Source: Bacillota bacterium (GTDB taxonomy: Bacteria > Bacillota > Clostridia > Christensenellales > Pumilibacteraceae). From it: a stretch of DNA of 64,000 bases. The stretch spans positions 1 to 64,000 of the forward strand of contig WRAY01000010.1 in assembly GCA_009779975.1 (NCBI GenBank), given 5' to 3'. How positions within the stretch are numbered: position 1 is the stretch's first letter; every line of letters begins with the position of its first letter. A program made the translations under genes and the position numbers. The notes beneath the pieces were generated by a model. The model worked only from the letters and a program-made list of their open reading frames with translations, did not search any database and was not told where the DNA came from. This document shows positions 51,397 through 57,962 of the stretch, piece after piece.

Positions 51397-51719
51397 TGTT
51401 TGGACTATTTAAGAAAAAAGACAGACAAATAACAGTTGCCCAAAACAAACAGGTAATAGAGGATAATGTCAAAAAACTTGACTCGCTCTTCATCGTCTTT
51501 GATGGTCGTGAGGAAATACTGGCGAAACTAACCGAGTTAAAAACAGAATACGAGTTTGCATCCCCAAAAGAAAATGCCTCAAGCCACAAAGTTGATTTAA
51601 AAATCGGCGAACTATTAAAAGACACAGAACTTGCCGCCCAAAGAGTAATGCGGGGCGGAAGCGAAACAGAAGTTTTAACGCTCATTCAAAGAGCAAGAGT
51701 AGAAGTAACGAAGAGATGA
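51396..51719 (+). CDS. 107-aa helical protein of unknown function
   Basis: It begins MFGLFKKKDRQITVAQNKQV after AAGGAGG, overlapping the SPFH stop by one base (TAATG), so it is translationally coupled. The short N-terminal FGLFKKK could be a membrane-touching amphipathic start. The rest is two or three helices (VKKLDSLFIVFDGREEILAK, KVDLKIGELLKDTELAAQRV). No family was recognised. A longer ORF reaching back to 51237 is an overlap with the SPFH zinc ribbons and is not the gene. Confidence 0.7.
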   Translation: MFGLFKKKDRQITVAQNKQVIEDNVKKLDSLFIVFDGREEILAKLTELKTEYEFASPKENASSHKVDLKIGELLKDTELAAQRVMRGGSETEVLTLIQRARVEVTKR

Positions 51720-51720
51720 T

Positions 51721-51807
51721 TTTCAAATTACGAATTACAGTGGACAGATAAGGTCAAATTAAGTTATCAACATTTGTAATCTGTCCACTGTAATTTGTAA
51801 TTTTTAA
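51721..51807. repeat. AT-rich palindrome upstream of the coiled-coil gene
   Basis: CAAATTACGAATTACAGTGG, then ACAGAT, and its complement ATCTGTCCACTGTAATTTGT, with a TTAAGTTATCAAC spacer. Its right arm runs directly into the SD (AAAGGAG) of the next gene. Confidence 0.8.
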
Positions 51808-51817
51808 AGGAGAAACT

Positions 51818-52903
51818 ATGTTCAAAAAACTAAACAAACTAACTCGTGATGAAGTTATTGATGCGATGCTTGATTTGAATGAAAAAGAGTATATCATTGA
51901 ACATCGTCTCAAAACACTGAGAAAAGATATTAATGTCCTCATGGAAAGAGGAAAAACTGAGGATGACCGTTCATCTAAGATTTTGCTTGCAAAAAGAATA
52001 AACATTCTAAAAGAAGAGAAAGAAACTCTCATTGAGCAAGCAATGTTCATAATGTATAACTTGCAACTGCTCGGCAAACTTAAAAACGCAATAGACAACA
52101 AAAATTTCACAGCAAAAGTCGGTTCAATGAAATTGAACAACATGCTCTCCAACCACAAAGACCTAGCCAAATTTTTGAATAAAGCGCTAAAAAACAAAAT
52201 CAAAGAGCAAGACATCTTAACAAAAGCAGATGCCGTTTTCAATAAAGTAGGTGATGCATTCGGAAGAAAAGAAACAATCTATGGAGTGAACGCCAAAGAT
52301 GAAGACTTACTGAAAGTTTTTGAAACTATAGAAGAAGAGAGTGATGCAGTGGAAAGCAGTGCGAGCCAGAATAATTTTAACAACATTCAGCCTCAACCAC
52401 CTCACGCAATCAATCCTAATTTGGGCGACAAAATGCCGCCTTTACAGGAAAACAATCAATCTCCTCCAACTCCTCAACCTCCACCGACTATTTCGCCACC
52501 CCAACAACCAAAACCGGAAGTCCCTCAACCTCCAATCCCAAATCCCGACATCGACAAAATATTTGAAAACAACAAACTTCCTCCCCTTCCTCCAATTCCC
52601 GAAATTCCTCCGCAACCAACTCATGAGGTTGAAGTTTTTATTGACGAAACAACTATAAGACTGCTTCCGAATTCTCGTCCGAAACTGGAATTTGGTCTTA
52701 GCAAAAACTTTGAAAAGGTCTATTTGAAAATAGACTGTCAACATTTCATGTGCCAACAAAGAGTAAATAACTACATATCCGACGAAATAACAATAACAAC
52801 TCCTGGTGACTATCAGGTTGAAGTATTTTCTCGCGGGGAAAGAATAACCTCATTTGACATCAAAATAACTAAGGGGATGGAAGAAAAAGACTTTGGTCTT
52901 TAA
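51818..52903 (+). CDS. Coiled-coil protein with Pro-rich linker and beta domain
   Basis: 361 aa. Residues 1-165 form a helical hairpin-like domain (EYIIEHRLKTLRKDINVLME, KRINILKEEKETLIEQAMFI, FLNKALKNKIKEQDILTKAD). Its charge pattern and length resemble PspA/ESCRT-III-type membrane-remodelling proteins, though no diagnostic motif proves this. An acidic patch (EEESDAVESS) is followed by a Pro-rich linker at about 195-270. The C-terminal 85 residues (VEVFIDETTIRLLPNSRPKL to the end) look like a small Ig-like beta domain. A PspA-like partner beside a YdjI-like SPFH protein would parallel the Bacillus ydj operon; this is inference. Confidence 0.68.
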   Translation: MFKKLNKLTRDEVIDAMLDLNEKEYIIEHRLKTLRKDINVLMERGKTEDDRSSKILLAKRINILKEEKETLIEQAMFIMYNLQLLGKLKNAIDNKNFTAKVGSMKLNNMLSNHKDLAKFLNKALKNKIKEQDILTKADAVFNKVGDAFGRKETIYGVNAKDEDLLKVFETIEEESDAVESSASQNNFNNIQPQPPHAINPNLGDKMPPLQENNQSPPTPQPPPTISPPQQPKPEVPQPPIPNPDIDKIFENNKLPPLPPIPEIPPQPTHEVEVFIDETTIRLLPNSRPKLEFGLSKNFEKVYLKIDCQHFMCQQRVNNYISDEITITTPGDYQVEVFSRGERITSFDIKITKGMEEKDFGL

Positions 52904-52905
52904 TA

Positions 52906-52990
52906 GCGATTAGTGATTGATGGTTAGTGACTGATGAAGAATAGAAATTAAATTAATAAACACCAACCACTAATCACTAGTCACCAATAA
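52906..52990. repeat. Heptamer-type inverted repeat between the coiled-coil and protease genes
   Basis: GATTAGTGATTGATGGTTAG, then TGACTGATG, and its partner CACCAACCACTAATCACTAG, then TCACCAAT. It is the intergenic form of the element inserted in several genes. Confidence 0.75.
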
Positions 52991-53008
52991 AAAAAGGAAC
53001 TAAAAACT

Positions 53009-53797
53009 ATGGAATGTCCAAAATGCCTTGCTTGTCCTGTTCAGATAACAAGCGAAAATGAAAAAGAAACGACAATAAGATGTCCGTTTTGTTTATACTC
53101 TGGCAAAATTGTCTCAAACAAAGCGTTGAAAGACAAGATTAACAACGCTGTTCAAGACGCCCTAAAAGACTTAAAAGTCCCGGGAGGCGAAGCGGTCTAT
53201 TCAAAAAACCGTCCTGCTGTCGTTGAAATTAATTCAAAGTATAAAATCGGCGGAGGCAACTCAAGCGGTTTTGTTATTAATGCTAAAGATGGTTATATCA
53301 TGACAAACGAACATTGCGTTGTCCACAAAACTCACGGAGCGGCAGTCCAAGTCACAATAACGGACGAGAACGGCAAACAATTTTCTGCCGACATTGTTAA
53401 CTATGGAAAACCAAACGGAATTGATGACCTTGCAATGCTTAAAGTGAAAGGAAAATCAGAACTCACAACTCAAACAACACTGGGCTGTTCCGACGCCGTC
53501 AAAAACGGACAAAAACTTTTCGTCATGGGAAATCCTCATGGTGAAGGAATAAGCATCACTAGCGGAATTGTCGGCGACACAAAAAGAAAAAGAGGTGAAG
53601 GCGTCCAAATCATGACGGATGCAGCAATAAATCCCGGAAACTCAGGAGGTCCTGTTTTTAACCAAAACGGCGAAGTAATAGCAGTAGTAGTCGAGTCAAA
53701 ACTAAATGCCGACGGCATGAGATACTCAATTCCAATTAACCACGCTAAAGATTTCATCAAAAAAACCGAAAAGAAAATTAAACAAAAAATTATCTAG
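53009..53797 (+). CDS. Cytosolic trypsin-like serine protease with N-terminal zinc ribbon
   Basis: 262 aa. Residues 3-28 form a zinc ribbon (CPKC, CPFC). Residues about 65-255 form an S1C/HtrA-type protease: His102 in MTNEHCVVH, Asp140 in GIDDLAMLKV and Ser212 in NPGNSGGPVF, with GNPHGEG and SGIVGD as further family marks. There is no signal peptide, TM or PDZ domain, unlike DegP/HtrA, so it should act in the cytosol. It shares the zinc-ribbon theme with the cluster's TIR and SPFH proteins, perhaps as a docking module. Trypsin-like proteases are recurrent effectors in bacterial immune clusters. AAAGGAAC precedes the ATG. Confidence 0.88.
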   Translation: MECPKCLACPVQITSENEKETTIRCPFCLYSGKIVSNKALKDKINNAVQDALKDLKVPGGEAVYSKNRPAVVEINSKYKIGGGNSSGFVINAKDGYIMTNEHCVVHKTHGAAVQVTITDENGKQFSADIVNYGKPNGIDDLAMLKVKGKSELTTQTTLGCSDAVKNGQKLFVMGNPHGEGISITSGIVGDTKRKRGEGVQIMTDAAINPGNSGGPVFNQNGEVIAVVVESKLNADGMRYSIPINHAKDFIKKTEKKIKQKII

Positions 53798-53861
53798 GAA
53801 ATATGATGAAACAAATTGTAAGGAGATGCTATCATCGTCATTCCGAAAAATTTCAACTGCG

Positions 53862-54080
53862 TTAATTTTTGATTTTTTCATGCTCAACTATAGCATAGAA
53901 ATTTAATATTTCACCATTTATCAAAGAGAATGCTTTATTTTCAACATGCTTTTCAATATCTTTTAATTTTGTAACAAATTCTTCATCATTCATAATACCG
54001 CCCAGCCTACTGAGAGATTCTAAATAATCTTTGGCAACAAACCAATCTAATTCGCATTTTGTTTTTATTTTCTTTTTCAT
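53862..54080 (-). CDS. Small protein of unknown function, XRE-cassette partner
   Basis: 72 aa, homologous to the protein at 9305-9517 (MKKKIKTKCELDWFVAKDYL, a D-E-E-F-V motif, VENKAF, FYAIVEHEK). It is divergent from the XRE gene at 54153. On its strand TTGACA, 17 nt and TATAAT lead to the ATG after 9 nt, with no SD. Upstream in-frame codons overlap the promoter and are excluded. The repeated pairing with an XRE repressor shows a real two-gene module. Confidence 0.75.
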   Translation of the reverse strand: MKKKIKTKCELDWFVAKDYLESLSRLGGIMNDEEFVTKLKDIEKHVENKAFSLINGEILNFYAIVEHEKIKN

Positions 54081-54152
54081 AATAAATATATTATAACTTC
54101 CCAAAATGGGATTGTCAAGTGATTTTATCCCGTTTTGTGATAAAATATTTTT
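54081..54152. promoter_or_regulatory. Divergent promoters with a repeated palindromic operator
   Basis: TCCCAAAATGGGA (54099-54111) lies between the -35 and -10 of the leftward promoter. A degenerate copy, TCCCGTTTTGTGA (54128-54140), abuts the rightward -10 TAAAAT (54141-54146), which is 6 nt before the ATG at 54153. The two copies match at 11 of 13 positions when aligned on opposite strands. Confidence 0.75.
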
Positions 54153-54350
54153 ATGGGAAAAACAAGAATAAAAGAATTAAGGGAAGAAAAAAATCTTTCA
54201 CAAGAACAACTCGGAAAAGAAATAGGCTTTAAACCTAATACAATAAGCAATTGGGAAAGGGGAACGAGAGACCCCGATATTGATACTATCAAAAAATTGT
54301 GCCAATTTTTTGATGTGACGGCAGGGTATCTTTTAGGACTTGAGGATTAA
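54153..54350 (+). CDS. Tiny XRE-family HTH repressor
   Basis: 65 aa. HTH: LREEKNLSQEQLGKEIGF, KPNTISNWERGTRDPD, tail FFDVTAGYLLGLED. It is leaderless by promoter position and close in sequence to the XRE at 60463. It separates the protease gene from the BrxL-like gene, so it could control the cluster's end as well as its own cassette. Confidence 0.85.
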   Translation: MGKTRIKELREEKNLSQEQLGKEIGFKPNTISNWERGTRDPDIDTIKKLCQFFDVTAGYLLGLED

Positions 54351-54409
54351 TAAAAATTAAAAAACTGTAGGAAATGTGCCAAAAGATACCTTTAAAAAGC
54401 GGTTTAGAT

Positions 54410-54560
54410 TTTCATCGTCATTGCGAGGATTTGCAGAGTAATTTGATGAGAGAGGCAGAGAGTTGTTTCGCAAATTCGAAGCAATCCGGTTATGATTTGA
54501 AAAATGGTATTCCTTTCGTCTGTCATAACTGGATTGCTTCGAATTTGTGGTAGTGTTTCC
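54410..54560. repeat. Long inverted repeat of the GCAATCC type
   Basis: CAAATTCGAAGCAATCCGGT, then TATGA (54471-54495), pairs with 54523-54547 over 25 bp with one mismatch. It is preceded by GTCATTGCGAGG (about 54418), as in widely dispersed bacterial repeats of this kind. The surrounding gap 54351-54740 has no other clear signal until the SD of the next gene. Confidence 0.75.
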
Positions 54561-54740
54561 GATTTCTCTCAACCTATATATCTCCACAAATTCTTGAAAA
54601 GACAATAAGGTAATATATCGTATTTTCATGAGTAATAATTTTATTAACATTTCTTAAAGGTTGCATTTGTCACTTGCACATTAAACAAATCGTATGAGAC
54701 GCCGTCTTTGGCGTTCCGCTAAAACTAAAGGAGACTCCAC

Positions 54741-56174
54741 ATGTTTGAAGAAAAATTGAAAAAGCATTTTGATGGAATGATTGTCAAAAAGACAAATTCG
54801 CAAAGTATTTTTGCATCGCTTTCGCTTCCGAGTTTTATTCGGGATTGGTTTTTGAAAAAGTATGCCGACAAAAACGGCGATGTTAATGTTAACTTTATTT
54901 CCGAAAGAATAAAGGAGATTTTGCCGAGCAAAAAGGAATGGAACAGACTTCTTGACGGTGCTATCGCCGGAGAAAAAGTCAAATTCCTTGGTCGAATAAA
55001 GGCTCGCCTTGACATAAAAAACGGTCGGGTGAATTTTGAGTTGCCTGACTTTGGAATAACTTATTCCGAAACTTTTATTCCGTCTCACACTTGGAACAAA
55101 TTCAAAGACGGTTTTTTGAGAAGTGACGAAGATGTTTGGGGCATTATTGAATTGGGTTACCTTGAGGCTGAAATGTCGCCGACAAAAAAAGGACTTCTTA
55201 TCTTAAAAAGTTTTCAATGTTTTCGTCCCTACACACCCGACCTTGACTATTTCAAAGCGGTTAGGGCGGAGTTTGATTTTGACGAGTGGCTTGATGTTTT
55301 GCTTTCTGCAATCGATTATAATCCCAATGCCTACAAAACAAAAGAAGGCAAAATTGCAATGCTTACCCGCCTATTGATATTCGTTGAAAAACGCCTCAAC
55401 CTTATTGAACTTGCGCCCAAAGGAACAGGGAAGTCTTATCTTTTTTCCCGCATTTCAAAGCACGGTTGGCTTGCAAGCGGCGGCGTTATGACAAGAGCAA
55501 AAATGTTCTATGACATGAACCGAAAAGAAAAAGGACTGGTTTCCGGTTATGACTACATCGCCTTAGACGAAATTTCAACAATAAAATTTCCTGACGCAAA
55601 TGAAATGCAAGGGGCTTTAAAAGGATATTTGGAGAGCGGAACTTTCACTGTCGGTAACAAGTCAGGAAACGGCGATGCGGGCATGATACTCCTTGGAAAC
55701 ATTCCGTCAGATATGTTCAACACCGAAATCAACATGTTCCAAACTCTCCCTCCGATATTTGCAGAGAGTGCATTAATCGATAGATTCCACGGCTTTATTG
55801 AAGGCTGGAATATTCCGAGAATGAGCGAGTCGATGAAAGTCAACGGTTGGGCATTAAACACCGAATATTTTTCAGGAATTATGAACGCACTTCGAGGAGA
55901 TATCACTTCATCGGGGCTAGTGAATAAATTGGTAGATGTTCCGAAAAACTCCGACACAAGGGATGTGACGGCAGTTCGCAGACTAACAAGCGCTTATCTC
56001 AAACTATTCTTCCCTCACTGGAAAGATGTTAAAGATGTCAACCTTTCTGAATTTGAAGAATACTGTCTAAAACCGGCAGTTCATATGAGAGGCATAATCA
56101 AAAAACAACTCTGCATAATCGACAAAGAGTATCTAAATTATCCGTTGCCGACATTTAGTATTAAAGCAATATAA
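54741..56174 (+). CDS. BrxL-like AAA+ ATPase without Lon protease domain
   Basis: 477 aa. The N-terminal DNA-binding/OB-like region of BrxL proteins is followed by an AAA+ domain with Walker A LAPKGTGKSYLFSRI and Walker B YDYIALDEISTI. GGVMTRAKMFYDMNRKEKGL and the sensor-like GNIPSDMF also follow the family. Full BrxL proteins of BREX systems are about 680 aa with a Lon-like C-terminus; that domain and its Ser-Lys dyad are absent here. The protein ends soon after the AAA+ lid, and a perfect terminator follows, so this looks like a natural short form rather than a truncation. No PglX, PglZ, BrxC or BrxA/B genes are present. AAAGGAG precedes the ATG. Confidence 0.85.
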   Translation: MFEEKLKKHFDGMIVKKTNSQSIFASLSLPSFIRDWFLKKYADKNGDVNVNFISERIKEILPSKKEWNRLLDGAIAGEKVKFLGRIKARLDIKNGRVNFELPDFGITYSETFIPSHTWNKFKDGFLRSDEDVWGIIELGYLEAEMSPTKKGLLILKSFQCFRPYTPDLDYFKAVRAEFDFDEWLDVLLSAIDYNPNAYKTKEGKIAMLTRLLIFVEKRLNLIELAPKGTGKSYLFSRISKHGWLASGGVMTRAKMFYDMNRKEKGLVSGYDYIALDEISTIKFPDANEMQGALKGYLESGTFTVGNKSGNGDAGMILLGNIPSDMFNTEINMFQTLPPIFAESALIDRFHGFIEGWNIPRMSESMKVNGWALNTEYFSGIMNALRGDITSSGLVNKLVDVPKNSDTRDVTAVRRLTSAYLKLFFPHWKDVKDVNLSEFEEYCLKPAVHMRGIIKKQLCIIDKEYLNYPLPTFSIKAI

Positions 56175-56200
56175 TTCGCTGTCATGAAAAATCAACTATA

Positions 56201-56231
56201 AAAAATCATAGGGGCGTCCCCTATGATTTTT
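56201..56231 (+). terminator. Terminator after the BrxL-like gene
   Basis: AAAAATCATAGGGG (56201-56214) pairs perfectly with CCCCTATGATTTTT (56218-56231), 14 bp with a 3-nt loop and further T residues. It separates the cluster from the hut genes. Confidence 0.92.
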
Positions 56232-56256
56232 TTATGGAGAATATTTATATTTTCGC

Positions 56257-56285
56257 TTGCTTTCTTATTTCAAATATGTTACTAT
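56257..56285 (+). promoter_or_regulatory. Promoter of hutH, apparently leaderless
   Basis: TTGCTT (56257-56262), 17 nt, TACTAT (56280-56285), then AAATAT (6 nt) and the ATG at 56292. TATAAA at 56283-56288 is an overlapping alternative but too close to the start. Confidence 0.5.
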
Positions 56286-56291
56286 AAATAT

Positions 56292-57809
56292 ATGAGTATT
56301 TTACTAGACGGAAACACGCTTAGCATTTTGGATGTTGTCAAGATTGCAAGACTGCGTTCAAAAGTAGAAATTGACAAAAAGGCTATTGGGCGAATAAAGG
56401 TGGCACGAAAAGTAGTAGATGGCATTGCGTGTCAAAAAGAAGCAGTCTATGGAATAAACACAGGCTTTGGAAAGTTTGCGGATGTTCCTATTTGTGAAAA
56501 TGACTTAAAAACTCTTCAAAAAAATCTCATACTCTCTCACGCATGCGGGGTGGGTGAACCTTTGCCGAAAGAAGTTGTTCGGGCAATGCTTGCACTTCGA
56601 ATTAATGCTTTATGTGTTGGAAACAGCGGCATAGATTTGTCAACTGTTCAATTAATGATTGACATGCTAAATTATGACATCGTCCCCGTTGTTCCCTCAA
56701 AAGGCTCACTGGGAGCAAGCGGTGATTTAGTTCCTTTGGCTCATATGTCGCTTCCCTTAATCGGATTGGGGGAAGTCTTTTTCAAAGGGAAGAGAGTGCC
56801 GAGCGAAATCGCCTTTGAGAAAGCAAATTTGAAACCTATTGAACTAGGAGCAAAAGAGGGATTAGCATTAATCAACGGCACTCAAGCAATGTGTGCGATT
56901 GCAACACTACTTATTAACGATAGCAAAACACTTCTAAAAACTGCCGACATTATTTCCGCATTAACAAGCGAGGCTCTAACAGGAATTGTTGCCGCCTATG
57001 ACGAAAGACTTCATGCCGCAAGAGGGCAAAGAGGACAAATTGAAACGGCAGCGAATTTGAGAAAACTACTCTCATCAAGTAACCTTTCTTCAAAAGACAG
57101 AGTTCAAGATGCCTACACACTAAGGTGCATTCCTCAAATTCACGGAGCAAGCCGTGACACTCTAAAATTTGTCGAACAAATAATTTCAAACGAAATAAAT
57201 GCTGTGACTGATAACCCTTTGATATTTCCAAAAACAGGTGAAGTTATATCAGGCGGAAATTTTCACGGGCAATACATGGCATTCGCAAATGACTTTCTAG
57301 CGATTGCAATGAGCGAAATTGCAAATGTGTCGGAAAGAAGAATTGAAAGATTAGTTAACCCACAACTCTCAAATTGCTTGCCGGCATTCTTGGTCAAAAA
57401 AGGCGGACTAAACAGCGGTTTTATGATTCCGCAATACACCGCCGCCTCACTAGTTAGTGAAAACAAGGTCCTATCGCATCCTGCAAGTGTTGACAGCATA
57501 ACGAGCAGTGCAAATCAAGAAGACCATGTGAGCATGGGAATGACCGCAGCCCTAAAAGCAAAAACAATTATTGAAAATGTCACAGCAGTTCTTGCAATAG
57601 AACTCTTCACAGCAACGCAAGCCGCAGAACTAAGAGGAAAAGATAAACTATCCAAATCAGGCAAGGGAATATTCGAGAGAGTTCGCAAAGATGTTCCATT
57701 TATCGAAAACGACGACTATCTAGCCCCAATGATTGAAAAATGCATAGCATTAGTAAAAAGTGGAGAGATTGTCAAAATCGCAGAAAAAGCAGTTGGGAAA
57801 TTGAAGTAG
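56292..57809 (+). CDS. hutH: Histidine ammonia-lyase
   Basis: Deaminates histidine to urocanate, the first step of histidine degradation. 505 aa. The MIO prosthetic group forms from Ala-Ser-Gly in GSLGASGDLVPLAHMSLPLI. Other marks: YGINTGFGKFADV, NALCVGNSGI, QDAYTLRCIPQIHG and TDNPLIF. The ATG at 56292 (MSILLDGNTL) fits the family; a longer in-frame start at 56223 would add a hydrophobic leader and overlap the terminator, so it is rejected. It begins the hut gene run, which continues in the same direction with hutU, ftcD, hutI and fchA. Confidence 0.97.
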   Translation: MSILLDGNTLSILDVVKIARLRSKVEIDKKAIGRIKVARKVVDGIACQKEAVYGINTGFGKFADVPICENDLKTLQKNLILSHACGVGEPLPKEVVRAMLALRINALCVGNSGIDLSTVQLMIDMLNYDIVPVVPSKGSLGASGDLVPLAHMSLPLIGLGEVFFKGKRVPSEIAFEKANLKPIELGAKEGLALINGTQAMCAIATLLINDSKTLLKTADIISALTSEALTGIVAAYDERLHAARGQRGQIETAANLRKLLSSSNLSSKDRVQDAYTLRCIPQIHGASRDTLKFVEQIISNEINAVTDNPLIFPKTGEVISGGNFHGQYMAFANDFLAIAMSEIANVSERRIERLVNPQLSNCLPAFLVKKGGLNSGFMIPQYTAASLVSENKVLSHPASVDSITSSANQEDHVSMGMTAALKAKTIIENVTAVLAIELFTATQAAELRGKDKLSKSGKGIFERVRKDVPFIENDDYLAPMIEKCIALVKSGEIVKIAEKAVGKLK

Positions 57810-57945
57810 GGGACACTCAACTATGCTCAGTACAGACTCTGCCCACGGCGCCCCAAAAAGAACCAACAAAAATTGTAGGGGCGGCAGGTTGCGCTCCTAC
57901 ATGGCAAACATTTGTAGGGGTGAAAAACGGAGAACCCGAACAAAA
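57808..57945. repeat. Decayed repeat cluster between hutH and hutU
   Basis: TAGGGGACACTC..., GTAGGGGCGGCAGGTTGCGC, then TCCTAC (about 57876-57900), and GTAGGGGTGAAAAACGGAGA, then ACCCG (about 57914-57940). All are imperfect copies. Confidence 0.65.
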
Positions 57946-57962
57946 TTAACCACAAAAAAATT

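Noticed and set aside
51237-51719. A 160-aa ORF starting inside the SPFH gene
   Set aside because: The first 53 codons are an out-of-frame shadow of the zinc ribbons; a strong SD and the ATG at 51396 define the gene.
54741-56174. A BREX system
   Set aside because: Only a BrxL-like ATPase is present, without its Lon domain; no PglX, PglZ, BrxC, BrxA or BrxB is encoded in the window.
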